A stretch of 64,000 nucleotides of DNA from Acorus gramineus (GCA_030737835.1 CM060856.1:15665116-15729115); one strand, 5' to 3'; shown: positions 1-14,190, numbered from the stretch's first letter. The notes: a model not told the origin generated them from the letters alone. Program-made: numbers and translations.

Positions 1-1222
1 GGCAATGAGAGCTTCAACAATATCATCACCTGTTGCACCTTCCCTGAAATTAGGCAAATAAACATTTTCATGGAATTCTGCATTAAAAAAAACCTCTGCA
101 TATTTATTATGTTTATTTCAAAAATACAATAAGGATTGTAGATATGTTTCTTTAATCAAATGGATGACAAAAGCTGGGTTAAGAAATTGCCCTGACTAGG
201 AAAGAAGTTCCACTTTCCTTGACACACACATAAACCAACATTTTCAGAAGTTCAATTTCTGCAAACATCACACCAAGTTATTTTTATTTGATCACCATTA
301 TTAAAAATAACACATTTTTTTACTATAAAGTAAACACATCATCTTAGAAACAAATATCTGCCCAAAGTTAAGCAAAACTTAACAAATACTCAAATCTCAT
401 GATCAACATAAGAACATATCAAAATTTTTCATAAACCCCTAAAGCTAAACCTTTTACTTCAGTTTTCCAGCCAACAGAAGAAAAAAAACCCAACCTACAG
501 TAAGCCTCACTACAATTTTCTGACTCACAGATCAATCATTTCAATCATTAACACATTCAAAGGATTCAGTTGACAGTTGAAACAGCACAAGTCCTCTACA
601 AACCATTTCAGGCTAAAACAATATCCCCGATATCCACGCACAAACAGATAAAATAACACATATAGAAAACAAAAGAAATCTTCTGACCTCCGCATCTCAT
701 CAATGTCTTCACCGGAGAGACCCTGCGCCTTATTATTGTCAACCAACGCCCGGTTGTCCCTAACCTCATCTTTCACGCAAAACTCCTCCCCTGAATATCA
801 CAATACACGCGTGAACTTCCTCCCCTCAAAAACCCATTCAAAACTGATAAAAACAGAGAGAAAGAGAGTACCTTTGGCATCGTCGGCCGTAGGAGTCGAG
901 ACGACGCGGGCCAAGAAGGCGCCTTTGGGGCCGGTCTCGACGCGGAACAGAGACCCGAAAGGGCATCCGACGAGGGGCCGGAGAGAGAGCTTCTTGTCGC
1001 CGATCTTCACAGTCCTGCGAAAAAAAACCCGTAAAGAAGATGAGCGACATCCAGAACACGAATGGGGGGTTGTGTGTGATAGAGGGCTTACGTGGAGGGG
1101 GTGAGACGGGCGAAGACGAGACGATCGCCGTCGTTGATGTCGAGGAGGACACTGCATCCCTCCCACGCCGTCCTAGGGTTAGGGTTTTCGGCCGTTTCGG
1201 AGGGGACGATTTCGACAGGCAT
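1..1222 (-). CDS. TRM6: tRNA (adenine(58)-N1)-methyltransferase non-catalytic subunit, 5' part, partial
   Basis: TRM6 (Gcd10-type) pairs with TRM61 to make m1A58 in the tRNA T-loop in the nucleus; TRM6 supplies tRNA binding, not catalysis. Four exons are visible, complement(<1..43, 688..790, 872..1014, 1092..1222), all with GT/AG borders and matching phases (exon lengths 131, 143 and 103, then the edge). The start ATG is at 1222..1220. The translation carries family blocks such as GCSVLLDINDGDRLVFARL, KLSLRPLVGCPFGSLF and RDNRALVDNNKAQGLSGEDI, then MRREGATGDDIVEALIA at the window edge. Only about 139 codons of a protein normally near 450 residues are present; the catalytic-fold domain is off-window. 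Identification rests on remembered conservation of the N-terminal beta-barrel and is firm; exact splice sites are by hand. Confidence 0.9.
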
Positions 1223-1695
1223 CGTTAGAGATTGAAAAGACATAACAGCACCGTCTCACGTGTGAGGGAACTCTGGTTTTGTATAAGATTTTTTTTGCAG
1301 ATAAACCCCTGGTGTTTGTTATATTTCGTTCACCGGATCGTAACGGATTTCGTGCTCTTACCGAACCAATGTAATAATCGTATTGGATTTACATTTTATT
1401 TACTTTATTTATTAATATAAAAAATAAAAACTTGTGGATTAAAAATTTTATAAAACAAAATTGACATAAAACAGGATAAAAATGAAAAATATAGTTCTAG
1501 AAATATTGTGTATTAAAATTGCATATAGATATAAAATTAAGCGCATATTGCATCAATTTGGGCATTATGCATTTGCAAACCTAAATTGAGTTTGAAAAAA
1601 AAAAAAAATATATAATTTGGTGTTATATTCTTGATGGGCTAGCAAAAACCCCATGCATGATTTTGAGATTATGTGGCAAAAAACGTAATACGCTT
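1223..1695. other. TRM6 upstream region
   Basis: This is the presumed TRM6 promoter and 5'UTR on the minus strand. It is GC-richer next to the ATG and turns strongly AT-rich after about 1380. No clear TATA element could be chosen, and no coding potential was seen. Confidence 0.4.
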
Positions 1696-2078
1696 TGGTC
1701 TTGTTTGGATATGAGTTTAAATAAATTATATGTTTATAAAATTAAAGATTCATAAATTTAGATCTAAACACATTTTTTGTATTTAGTTTTTCAAATCATT
1801 ATCTTCCATTTCTAAGTCAAAAAATATTGTTGTTGAAAATGTAATAAAACAATATTTTTCAAAACACAACCTAAAATTATTAAAATCTTGTGTTTCGAAC
1901 TCAACATCTAAAAAAACATTATTTTATTAGATTTTCAACCACAAGACTTTTTAGCTTAAAAAATGAAGATAGTGGTTAGAAAAGCTAAACGATAAAAATA
2001 TGTTTGGGTATGAATTTATGAATTTTTAATTTTTTAAATACAGAATCTACCAAAACTCATATCCAAACATGATCTTAG
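1696..2078. mobile_element. MITE-like element with GTTTGGATATGAGTTT termini
   Basis: The left end reads CTTGTTTGGATATGAGTTT and the right end is its imperfect inverse complement (AAACTCATATCCAAACATG), enclosing about 380 bp of AT-rich non-coding DNA that is itself partly self-complementary. Size, terminal inverted repeats and lack of ORFs fit a non-autonomous DNA transposon. Target duplication was not resolved, so the superfamily is uncertain. Confidence 0.6.
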
Positions 2079-2262
2079 GCTACATTTGAATGTATAGTTG
2101 AAACGTTAAGATTTTTGAAATATTTGTTTCAAACTCAACTTTTTAAAAAATGACGTTTTTTTTAGATTTTCAACACAAGATTTTTTGGTCTAAAAGATCT
2201 GAGTAAAATTTTTAACTTTTCAAATGCAGAATCTACCTAAAATCATATCCAAACGAGCCTTA
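2079..2262. mobile_element. second, shorter MITE-like copy
   Basis: It abuts the previous element and shares its internal and right-terminal sequence (AGAATCTACC, then CATATCCAAACGAGCCTTAG). The left end is poorer (GGCTACATTTGAATG). It is probably a diverged or truncated relative of the neighbouring copy. From 2263 to 2775 there is AT-rich DNA holding the PRAF 3'UTR. Confidence 0.45.
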
Positions 2263-2775
2263 GTTTAGAAAATTGTAAAATTAATTTATGTGTTTCCAAA
2301 TGCAACCATTATCAGAAAGAAAAAAAAAATAATGTTCAAACTCGTATTTTTCTAATCAAGCAAATTCAATTCATTCAAGCATACACAGCAAATGAAAAAA
2401 AAAATTTCGAGAAATAAATAAACCAGAGCCAAACAGAATATAAAATTTACAACAGAGGTTTCATCACTGGACCTCTCAAGAGAATGATTACAACATGAAA
2501 CAATGAAAGAATTAGTTCAGCAATTACATCCCCAAAAAATATTTAAAAAAAAAAAGAATGAAAGAATTACAATCAAGTTGTTTTGGGAGTGGTGGCATGT
2601 CTCACTGGCATCCATCCCTTCATAATATCTTTGATATTCCAGTTATTAAACCAAGATTTCCCACATGGATTGGCATTTGTTAATCCACTGGAATCCAGTT
2701 TTGATGCAGAAAGCTCCCTGTTTTCCACAAGGGCTCAGTCTTCCTCAGCATTTGCACCCAGCATTAGAAATCAAG

Positions 2776-5700
2776 CTATTCTGGCCGTGAAGAAGATGCT
2801 GTTCCATCTTCTTCAGGAGGTGCAGATGTGGACGGTGGCTCTGCTGGCTTGTTATCGAGGTTCGAATAATTATACTTTCTATACACTCTTTCTTTGTTCT
2901 CTCTCCACCATTCTTCCGCTTGCTGTTCGGCAAACCTTCTTTTGCTGCAGAGACATCAGACGAAATGAGATGCATAGATATTTAGATTTATAAATTGGTT
3001 TACCAAGAAATAGCTTGTTTCATTCATCCAAGACACTGTGAGTTTCTAAATGTATGATTGCTAGTTTCTATAAATATAATTCTCATTTCAGATAATTTAA
3101 TGATGAATTATGCTGTAACTCCCCAGTAAGGCACACACCAAAACCAAGAGATTCAACAAAAAATATCACTAAAGGTCTGAAGTTTATTCTAAATGTATAA
3201 TACAAGGTTGTTTCACTTGGAAGTCCTGATCTCCAATATACAAATTTCGTAATAGTTGTGCATGATGCCCTGAAATTGTTCCCTCTGTCTGAGCATAAGA
3301 AGAATATGGAATCATCAGGTGTCAGTCTTGCTTCTAGTAACTGTAGTGTTTAGATGAAAAAGATCTTGACGCACAGCATTGCGTCGAACTGTCATGATTG
3401 CATGTTGTATAGAAGTTATATAACAATTTTAAAACAACAGTTTGAAGAAGAAAAATCAATGTTCACCACGTGTCACAGTGTCAATTAATTATACGTGACA
3501 TAAAAATGGAACTGTTGAAACCAATAACAAAGAACATACATACCTGAACCTGACACGTTTAAAATTTTTTGTCCCATTTCGAAGCTGAACAAGGGTCACA
3601 TATACACCAGGTTCAAACTGCTCAACCAATTGTCCCTCCCCTTCACCACCATACCTCGATGCAGATTGCGTAGGCGACCTGGATCCATTCTCTGAGTTGT
3701 GTTGGGGAGCCATAGCCTCGCTGGTAGTAGAAGTCGTTAATCCATTACTCTGTTGAGCAGTACCTTCAACAACAGCATCCTGTGAAAAATCTGCACTATT
3801 AATGGAATCATCCGTTCTATTGTCCTGCATAACAAGGGCTCCTTCACTCAAACTTCGTGGCCGAGACTCTGAGTGTGGAGTTGAAGAAGAAAGCTCTATT
3901 TCATGGTCCATGCCGTTTTCTAGTAAAGACTCTGCTTGAATACGCATGGCACCCACTTTGTCTTTAAAATCAGGCGGTAGTTTCTCTGCCATATCCTTCA
4001 GCTGAATTGTAAATACATAATAAGAACTTGGAAAGATGTACATGAATCAGTGTGCATTCTACACATGGAGTGTATATGAGATGACTTGGAATCTGTTTTT
4101 CAATCATCTGTTCTTAAACTGCAAGAAAAATGATACATTTTTTTATATGAACATTTCCAGTCTTTCAGAAGGTTAGTAAGAGTGAAACTGCAGCATTGAA
4201 AAGGTATGGATCTCTATTACCTTCCTATAATATGAATTAAGCCTTACCATTTCATTTTCTGTGAAACAATTACAAAATCAATTTCCACCGTACAATATTC
4301 TTGATTTAGATGATGAATAGAGGAATGGAGCAGGTCTACATGATCCACATTCATCATTAATTATCAATATAACCTCATCATTATTTAATCATCAAGAACT
4401 GCAGAACCAGCTGCTTGAGAGCCCCATTCTCCATAGCAAAATCAAGATGAATATTCTTGACAATGTAAATAACAAGATAACAATGTTAATGAACAAGCAA
4501 AAAAGAAGACAGCTGTGAAAGACAATATCAATTTAATCTGCTGTAAGAAAATGATATGCTGTTTTCAGTGATAGTGTTATATTAGTCAATGAGATTATCC
4601 AAACAAAAAATGACCATTTTTAAACAACATCAGCATGGAGAATAAAAGATGCAACACAAAGGAAAATGAAGTCAGAATGCATACAAAAAGGAAATATGTA
4701 TATACATATATCCCAAAATTGAAATTCAAGCACTTGTAGGGACTCCAACTATTATTCTTTTTGAATAGCAAATTATTTATTTGTTCAAATATTGATACAC
4801 TAGCGTAACAGGTTGCTATTATCTAGGAGCGCAATCTTCATTTTTATAACTAGGATGCACTTTTAAATGCACCAATGGATGATCTCCTGCAGATCCAAAT
4901 GTTCATTAAAATTAAGCATCCCCCCTCGTCTCAATGCTATACCCGAAGAGTGATTCACAAGGATAGTTTTCCTTTTTAGCAGTCATAATATAAAACAAAA
5001 AGAAAATATGCAAACTTGAAAAGATAATAATACCTGCTCTGCTAATGACTTTGACACTTCCTTTGCAACGTTATACTTTGATTCTTTTACGGTCAAAGAG
5101 GAAGAGTCTTGTGCTTTTCTTATTGATCCATGCATTTCCATATCTTGAATTTCACGTCTTTGTTTCAGACTTTTAACCTACAGGAAACAAAACATTAAAT
5201 AAACTACACCAATGTGTGTGTGTATATATAGGAGTTGTCTCATAAAATAAATGGAGCACCAGTGAGAGATTAGACAGTCAGACAATACTACATGGCAATA
5301 TTTACTACAAACCTCAGCCTGTAATTTTAAGACTTCCTGATTCAGATGTTCATTAGTTATCTTGAGACTATCAATGATACTCTTCGAAAATATCGGAGTT
5401 GTAGAGCGGGTTGGGCTTGCCCTCCTTGAATATGGGGAAGTTGGCCTAGAATTGACCGGTGCAGAAGTTGATGTAATGATTGGTTTCAAAGCCGTCTGGA
5501 GTGCACTCAATGAACTTGGGAAAGAGATGTCTTTCAACAGTAAGAGTGCTGGAACTTGCGGTGCCCGCATCAAGGAAAGAGATTCTGATTTCATCCCTTG
5601 CTTGGTCGACTTGACTTCGACATACTTGACTGGCTCTGTTTCGGGAGATAATAAAATCCTTGATGACCTCATTTCCCTCCCATCAGATCTCTCCCTCGTG

Positions 5701-8700
5701 TCCATTGAGCAACGAGGAATCATATTCCTCCTGTTGATGGTAGATGCGTTACCGGTTTCTGCTGCTTTAAGTTTTGCAAAGCAAGAGTCACAAACACGAT
5801 ACGGTTTGCCTGGAGTTGGAGCCAATGCAGCCTTTAGTGCCTTTGTGGAACTGCAGGCATGGCAGTGTACCAAACCACAGTTGTAACAATTGTGTCTCTT
5901 CCTTGTGAAGCCAAAAGCTTGTCGACAGCCTGAGCACACGGATTGATCTGCACCAGATACCCACTTGTGAATGCATATGCTAGCTGTAAAACTTGAGCCA
6001 CATGATATGCTCTTAACATGTCTATCTTTCAGAGCTTCAACAAGTGTTGGGGCCCTTCGATCATCAATATCTCCGTGCCCCAATCTTCCATTGGCCCCCC
6101 TGCCCCACGTAAAAATTTCACTTCTTGATGTCAGAACAGCGACATGATATGCACCACAAGCAATATCCTCAACTTTTTCTCCTGCTAGTCGGTCTTGCAC
6201 CAGGCAAGGCATCCTACCATCAGCCTGTGGGTTTCCCAGCTGGCCATAAACAGTACTTCCCATAGTAAAAACATGTCCAGATGTTGTAAGAGCAATAGTC
6301 ATATTTTGTCCACAGGCAACCTGATGAAAGTTGTAGTCAGTGAGAGATGGAACAAATGTAGGAACCAAGCGTGTTTCCTTGTCCCCAAGACCCAAACGAT
6401 ATTTGTCCCCATCACCCCAAGTAAACAATCTTTTATATACAGAATTTGCTCCATTAACCTTTCCCTCTACAATTGCTGCACTATGCCACATTCCACATGC
6501 AACCTTAATCGTCTTTAGTTCACTCAGAAACTCAACTTCCTTTGGGTATGAAATGCTCTCTCGGTCACCATGTCCCAATGCACCAAAATTTCCATCACCA
6601 AAGGTAAATAATTTCCCATTAGAGGTAATCAATGCTGAGTGCCATGTACCACATGCAACAGACAACACTTGTAGTCCTTCCAGAAGACCAGAAACTCTTT
6701 TAGGTATCCAATGGCTGACATCAGTACCATGGCCAAGAAGTCCAGCATTATGAGCGCCATCACCCCAAGTAAATAAATCACCCGATACAGATATTGCACA
6801 AGTATGATACTCACCACATGCAATATAATCCACATTATGGACTGACAATGATTCAACAAGTTGAGGCCGACAAACATCTGAATCAATTCCAAGACCAAGT
6901 CGTCCACCATGTTCCTCTCCCCAAGTGAATACTTCGCCTTGCCTGGTAACTAGGGCAGCATGGCTAACACCACATGCAATTTGATGAACATCCAACACTA
7001 AATCTGATTCTAAAGGTTTAGGAAGCAAAACATCAGTTCTAGAGCGAAAAGGGCTTGAAGATCCATCTGCAAAATCACCATCCACCCAAACCTCTCCCCA
7101 AAAATAAACCTCGCCTAATGATTCACAATCATCTGGCCAGGAACTGCCACTTGAGCTAGGTGCACTTGAAACACTAAGACGGGAACCATCCCCAATGCTG
7201 GTCCTTAGTTGCATATTTGCACAATCTGACCCTGCATCTGATCTTGCCAGCTTAAAAGAGGGTCCTTGAGAATATATATCAAATAAAACCCTGCGAGAGA
7301 GACTTGAAACCTCTAAATTTGCAGCAGAAGAATGGCCATTTGGAATATAGCTACTAATGTCCTGAAAAAAGAATAATTATAAGCAACAGTAATAAGAACA
7401 ATAAGATCACTAAAATACTGAGAATGCAAAAATTTGTTTTGATTAATATGATAAGGCAGTATAAAGAAATTTGAAACAAAAACAAATTGAATTAAGTTCA
7501 CAACAGTCAATATTTGTGTAAAAGTTCAAACCATGAAAATCATGGCTATCTCACACTGATAACATAAATAGTCAATTCCATGACCTTGTAAGATACTAGG
7601 ATCAAATGACTACGTATTTTATGCCTAAGAAAACTTTTGAATGCGTAGAGACGTCAATTGAAAGGTAAAAACTTTTTCACATTTAAAAACTTGGTCATCT
7701 ATAAGGAAATCAATAAATGTCAGTCTTGGCAGTTTTATAAGATTTTTATAAATAAAGTTGGAAGCTCACCACTTGGATTTCATTATCAGTTCATTAGGTC
7801 CTTTGTGGGTGGGAGGGAGGAAGGATTTTATACCATATTATGTTAAAATGAAAAGAAATTTTTTATTTTATCTTAAATTGAAGCACACAAATGTAAGCCA
7901 TAAATGCAGAATTATACAAGTATAAGCAACAAAAGTATTCAACAACATCTTATATAACTCTCCTTTGTTTCGCTTTTCCAGTACTAGTCTCTCACACATA
8001 TCTGTGCATGGGATACCTGAACACATAAACCAAATGGCATCCTTTTTCATTCATTTTCCTTAAATAAGCTTTTCATTCACTTATGAAGATGGAGGCGAGA
8101 CATGTCACAATGGGCATGCAAATTTGTATTGGACACACGTCACAAGCAGATGGAACTGTAGATACATTAACATTCGGATGCCTTGTATACAAAACATCAT
8201 AGGCATCAATTGACTAATAGTTACATATTTCCAGGATATTCTAATGAAATGAGAATCTCCCATTGGAGCAGAATGGTATTGTAATTGCAGATAATTACCA
8301 ATTTTGTCTTACTCTCCATTTAATTTCATTTCTTGTCAGTTGTCACCAGGATTTTTTTCCTTCTCACATCTTGAAGGAATTTCTTTTTTGTCTTTCCTTA
8401 CCCTCCAGAATGAATACAATCTTACAGATGTGTCAGGCATCAGCCTCATAAGCAGAATGCATGGTAGTGTGTGATAGATAAACCGTCAATATCAATTCCA
8501 AATCCAATAAATGAAGACAATAGCTTTAGTAAGGACACAAACTTACTTCAGATCCTACATCAATTTCCCTGTCAAGCCTAGAGCGTCCAAGTTGACCCGT
8601 AGAAATCAAAGACTTGAGGCCTGAAATCCACAACTCTGCCTCAACTTTATCTTTGCATATCTACAGGAAAAGAAGAATTGGTAATGTAATCAGAATCTGG

Positions 8701-11700
8701 TGTCATTACTATTTCATTCTAATGATGTGAAATTTTATAATCCATTGAACTACTCCATAGTGAACAAAAAAAGGAAACACAAATGTTTACTAACCAGATC
8801 AAGAGATCTTTCACCGTTCTTATAAAGTAGTGAGAATGACAGATAGTCCTTCTCAGGGCGCAAATATCTCTTAAAAACAGCCTGTGGAATACCAAAAGCT
8901 GAGTAATAGATAAGATTATGTTGTTGTGAGGTGAACATCAAATAAAGAAGGCAATTAAAAATGTTTGCCCCGGTACCATACTTAAATGTTATAGAGTAAA
9001 ACTCACAGTTCTTTGTCCAGGTATAATGCGACAAACAGTTGCTAATTTAAGATTTCTTTCCTCTCCATGAGAATACCAAATCAGTGTTGTTTCATCCTAC
9101 AAATACAATAACTATTAAAAATTTAAACAATATATAATAGGCACAATATGAAACAAAAATAAAATCAAGAGAAAGTATACAAAAGCATGCAGGAATGTCA
9201 ATATCAATATTCATAAGCAACCACAATAATTTACAATCCTATATTCACATCAAATCCCAATTCTCGAAAGGACATAACCAAATCAGAAAATCATTGATGA
9301 CTAAGTTCCTCTAGGGTGTGTTTGGATTTTGGGCGATTCACTGCAATTAAGGTTGCAACTCCCCCGGCATTGTTCGGAATAAGAACTGGTTAAAGGGCAA
9401 CTCCTGAAAATAAGAGATTCGGGGTGCTCTGGTGTTCATCAAACTCAAGCTTTCGTATTCAAATCCAAATAGGCGAATTCCAGATAATTCTTCAAATCCA
9501 AACACTGTCTACGATTCTTGATGCGAAATTGCAATTTCCCCCACGGCCATGGGAAGGAAAATTTCAAGATCACAAAATATGATGCCCGGATACTTAAAAA
9601 GTGGTTCACATGTCTGTGTTGGAGGCAATTAGTTATAGAAGCGGTAACCATGTGGTTCAATGTTGTTATCCTAAACCCATTAACCCATAAGTATCCAGGC
9701 TTCAGAGAACCAAAGTGGACAGTTTAAAGTACCAATATTTTCTAATTAAAAACATGCAAGCTACTGTTTTCATGATTCCATCCAAATGAAATTGATAGAA
9801 CAAGCAGCCAAGAGAATCTTATCACTGCACAAAGCTAAAGCTGAACAAAGTCATAACATTGACAGATCCATAGTTTGTGCAAGTGGTAATGTTTGTTTTA
9901 TACCATGCCTACATTCATTTGTATATAGTTCAAAAGGTTTGAATTCAATGAAATGCATAACATGTAAATGCTAATGTATCAAGAAACAAGTCCAAGAGGG
10001 AGTCATTGCATTAAATATTTTTCATAAAACTTCAGCATCTAGTGGAGCTTAAATTCATAGAACCATCTAGGGACATAGAAATTATAGGAGTGTCACTTAC
10101 AGGAGCCAACATTAGAATTTGGGATTCTGAAAAAAGCAACCCCTTTTCCGTTAGCTCTTCCATAAAGGACAGAGTTGGGATAGGCTTTCTCTTTAAAGAA
10201 GATTCTCATTTTGCATATCATTGAAAATAGGGGATTCATGTGACTGATTTTGCATAAGAGGATTCTCATTAAAGAGAACCTGAAGAGAAGAGGAATAGAG
10301 GATGGAGACTGGTGTCAAGATGCCCATTGTGTTTTCATAACATAGAAACAAACAAGTCAACTATTAATGATGTGCTCGTGGTCCTTGACTTGGACGTGTA
10401 TTGCACAATCTAGGCTTGAGACAAAAGATGCCTTCAAGCATACGAGAATTTTGGGATATGATGGGGTTTCATTCTTCGAACAAGAGTTCAAAAGAAAAGG
10501 AAGCCTTTTTGATCAATTTGGCTAGGAAGGAACAAAAGATCTTCAGAGACAAATTTAAGGTACCATCTTGCGTAGCAAATCACAGATTATGATAGAATCA
10601 TGTCGTAATGGAATAAGGCTATGTATCTTGAGATTGGAGATTTATAAGGTTCTGTACTGGGGTTTAACAATTTTTTGCAATGAATTTAAGTGCCCACCTT
10701 TCCCCAAAACACAATAATCCAATACAAACAAATTATTATAAATGAACACTTCTTATAGGTATAAAGGATAAAAGGGAAACACTATATTTTCAGAATTTGC
10801 CATAAAGAAACTTAGAAACTCACTGTAGATATTCTGAACAAGCAAAATTTCGGCTTCCCTTTGCGGCTATACTTGGTTAACTGCGTGCCCTTCTTTAAAG
10901 CAATAAGTGCCTTCAATTTAAAGATATAAAACCATCAATACACAAGGATCATGAATAGATCATCATATTTATTTTTATCCAACATTTAAGAAAACAACAT
11001 TGATAAATGAAAAATGTGTCGGTTAATTTAAATTTGCCATGATGTACCTATATCACAGGCAGAGCTCTGGAAAAAGATTACCAGAGATCAATTACCATTA
11101 TTTTTGTCCTATAATGCACCTACATTTAAGTATAGTTCCGGACATGAACAATGTAGTATCATTTTCAATGCATTTGCAAAGAACAATGCATGGACGAACT
11201 TAGTTATTCTGAACGTGTCTAATATATGCTTATAATCTATGCCACCAAGTATTTGACACAAAATTGATACAGCCAATGGAATGCATAAATAAAAAAGCTA
11301 TTTACAAAAAAATAAAAATAAAAATAAACAACAATAATTTTATTACCTAACTATTAATCACTAACATCAATATTAGCTGTTTTTTAGGAAAAAAAAACTT
11401 GAGCTCTGTTGCTGGGACTTGATCGTGGGTCACATCAGGAAGCTAGTTGAGATTAATTATTTCATAATAAAGATTTAGGCTCATCATGATGCACAGAATG
11501 CTGTGAATTTATGATATGACACCTTGAACCATATTAAGTGAAGATAGATGAATGAATATTTTCATGAACAAGATCCACTTTCAAGTGCACATGCTCCTTA
11601 ATCACAAAAACAAGAAAATGTGCCCCAAAGCATGCAAGGCCAAATACTTTCGCATCCTCACCTTCACTGCATTAAGATCCCTTGTTGCATCTTCTGCCAT
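2776..11700 (-). CDS. PRAF: PH, RCC1 and FYVE domain-containing protein with C-terminal BRX domain
   Basis: Exons are complement(2776..2944, 3544..4001, 5034..5177, 5313..7361, 8547..8660, 8795..8881, 9007..9096, 10824..10910, 11662..11700); lengths total 3237 nt, 1078 codons plus TAG, with consistent phases. Order: PH domain (about aa 14-125, with [14 protein letters not shown] and [10 protein letters not shown]), RCC1 repeats (about aa 220-600, many FTWG and ACG blocks), FYVE zinc finger (about aa 602-668, [10 protein letters not shown] then [10 protein letters not shown]), a coiled-coil stretch (about aa 805-880), and BRX (about aa 990-1047, FEPGVYVTL then [13 protein letters not shown]). 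The family binds phosphoinositides and acts at membranes and in polarity or GTPase signalling; the Ran-type exchange role of the RCC1 part is inferred from family data. The start ATG (11700) follows an acceptor-like CAACAG, so a 5'UTR intron is likely. Length is normal for the family. Confidence 0.93.
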
Positions 11701-12511
11701 TCCAAGTCTTGCTTCTTACACACTTGCAGACATCTGTTGCAATTTATAAACACCGCAATCTTGCTGAACCGAAGCTCATTAACCTCCATTGCGTTTGAAA
11801 TCCCAATAATATGCTCATCAATCTACACCTTGTGAGCATAAAAAAAAGTGCAAGCCTGGAATTACTTTCTCCATTTTTATTTCCCGACAGAAAGGTATAA
11901 GCATAGTCCCGATATAAGAATTAAATCTGAATAACCAAGCAAATATATATACACACTCAGCAAGAAAATGAAAATAAAAGTGATGAATATGGCATAAAGA
12001 ATAAGCATAATTCATCCAAGCCATCAATTTTTCATGCTGATTTATATGCAAACATTATGTTTTAAGCATATTTAATACTCCTCCAATTAGAGAAGTGATC
12101 CCAACTCAAGTGGCAAACCACTTCACATAAATCCAAAAAAAAAAAAAAAAAACTTTTGAAAACAGAAATGGTAGGTAATGACAAATAAATAGAAACCACA
12201 TAAAACCCACAAACAACAAAAATTAGTTGTCCAGATCTTCATTGAAGTGCATTCCGGTTATAAACATCCAATGCATGTAAAACAATGAATCAAAATCTCC
12301 CCTTTTTCCCCCCTCTCATGGTCATCATTTCAATTTCAATTAAATCAAATGCCTTCCCCCCTGATAGAGAGAAGAGAGGGGAACCAAAGGACCGCCCCTC
12401 TCCGGTCTAGCCCGGCCGACGCCCTACCCCATCTTTCGGAGTCGATTTGACCTAAATTGGAGGTGTGTAGCTTACCCAAGGAAAGATTGGATCTTTGAAG
12501 GGGGGAAATAC

Positions 12512-12660
12512 CTGAGAAATCGATGGAAACCCTAATTCGAAGTCGCCGGCGGATCCGAGCGTGAGAGGAGGAGGCGCGGATGGTTAGGGAGAAGGAGAAG
12601 GAGAAGGAGGGAAGGGACGTGGATTTCCCATGAAAGATGATTATGGTGTTTCGCAACACG
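12512..12660 (-). other. probable PRAF 5'UTR exon and promoter-proximal region
   Basis: A GC-richer pyrimidine-rich block on the minus strand ends in a donor (CTCAG|GTATTT at 12512/12511). Together with the acceptor just upstream of the ATG at about 11735 it would give a non-coding first exon. The small ORF here (12345..12659) lacks any conserved pattern and is read as leader. Confidence 0.5.
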
Positions 12661-14089
12661 TAAAGTTGGGTTTCTTCAAATATTTTCTCATTGCCCCCTG
12701 AATAATAGGGTATTTAACACACAGTCCCTGGGTAGCCCCTTAATAATAAGTTTGCAGGATAACAACATCCTTGTCGAGAGCATAACATTGTATTTTTTTC
12801 AGTTTGAATTTCAGCGTGAAGAACTTATTTTAGAGAAGTTATATCTCGGTTAGAAATTTCACATTTTTTTTTATAAATGGATCGTTACTATTTATGGAAT
12901 ATTTACATCATTTTTTATAAAAATATATGTCTCATGAAATATTCATGATGTATATTATTTTTAAATAAATTAGAATATGTGTGGACTGAAATTTGAACTA
13001 AAAAATAATTGTAAATAACATTATCATTTTTTTTTATTGTTATACATTCCTCCTTAATTCTAGTGTAGAAGGAGAATTATTCATTATCAATGTCCAATTC
13101 TTCATAAAAAAAAATATTTATAATATTCAAGAATAAACTCATGAATAAAGTATTTCAGATATAATTTTTTTTAGTGTTCTATCAGGAAGATGAAAATGAA
13201 CGTCAAAATAATCCTAGATGAAAAATAGCTTTCATAAAATATACTTTTATTATATTTATAAAAATGCTAATTTTTATAAATGAATTTTTTCTATTTTTTT
13301 TCTTTTCAAAATTTGGATCATGGAAGCAATTTGGATTTTCGATTAAATAAAACTTCTAAAACCTATGCAAACATGTTTTGCCTAAAATTAGAAAATGTTT
13401 ACTCAAACTTTCAAACTACATGTATCTTTTATAATCCTTTATCATAAAATTTAAATTTAAATTAAAAATAGAACTAGTTAGAAAATTATGTTATTAAGTA
13501 AATATGAAAAAACTCCTTAAACCGTGCATTAAATAATTTAGTAACTAGTTAGAGGTGGAGATTAATATTTAAAAAAAAAACGGTTGATTTATAAAATGCC
13601 CGTCCATTTATAATATGTGGTATATCAAAATCAAAGAAAATCTCTCACAATACTAAAGACCACCTTGACAAAGCAACCCCTTCACCTTCACAAGTCACAA
13701 GTCTCTGTAAACACGCAGCATCAAATGCTCAATCAAGAACATCAATCCTGTGCCATAGGTTTTGGGCCTTCGTTTTCGTGAATTTAGTTCAAAATGCAGA
13801 TCGCACATATTTTTATTTTTTTTTTAAATCATATACATTATCTCAATGGTGTGTGTTTTTTTAAAATGTATAATATAACTCAAATGAATTTAATGATATT
13901 ATTCATAGAACATATATAAAAAAATCAATGAGATATATAATTTAATACAATGAGTGAAGAGAGCTACCAAAACACATAAAAGTGCATTTTGGGTTAAGGA
14001 CAGAGTGTGACAAGGCTCAAAGTAATTATGTGTTGATTGACTGTTGAATGGGACTTAAGCCCATTCATCGATTCAGATGCTCGCCGTTC
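12661..14089. other. AT-rich intergenic DNA between PRAF and the MADS array
   Basis: No coding signal. It contains long A/T runs and, at about 13780-13990, an AT-rich segment resembling the TATA-rich interspersed sequence that recurs at 32-34.9 kb. The PRAF promoter should lie just above 12660. Confidence 0.4.
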
Positions 14090-14190
14090 CTCTCCCCAGT
14101 CCCCCCAATCACCCCTCGTACTCCTCGTTCAGCGTAAACATACCCTCTGTCATCTCCACCTTAGGTGGTGGTGGTCGTAAGTGATGCACG
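14090..14190 (-). pseudogene. MADS array unit 1: relic of the minus-strand MADS-like gene
   Basis: On the minus strand this matches, in order, two segments of the full-length copy at 19796-20407: the acidic block ending at the EVEITEDML region (CTCTGTCATCTCCACCTTAG next to a GGTGGTGGT proline-codon run) and the downstream block around CCCCCAATC. The start codon, first exon and MADS-like core are missing, replaced by other DNA from about 14190. It marks the left boundary of the array. Confidence 0.6.

Noticed and set aside
9301-10720. Possible gene inside the long PRAF intron
   Set aside because: Only short ORFs of 60-70 codons without recognisable motifs; the GGGTGTGTTTGGATTTTGG sequence at 9315 suggests a transposon remnant, but no matching right end was found.
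12345-12659. 104-codon minus-strand ORF upstream of PRAF
   Set aside because: It overlaps the likely untranslated first exon, has low-complexity FSFSFS translation, and is not joined in frame with the PH-domain exons.
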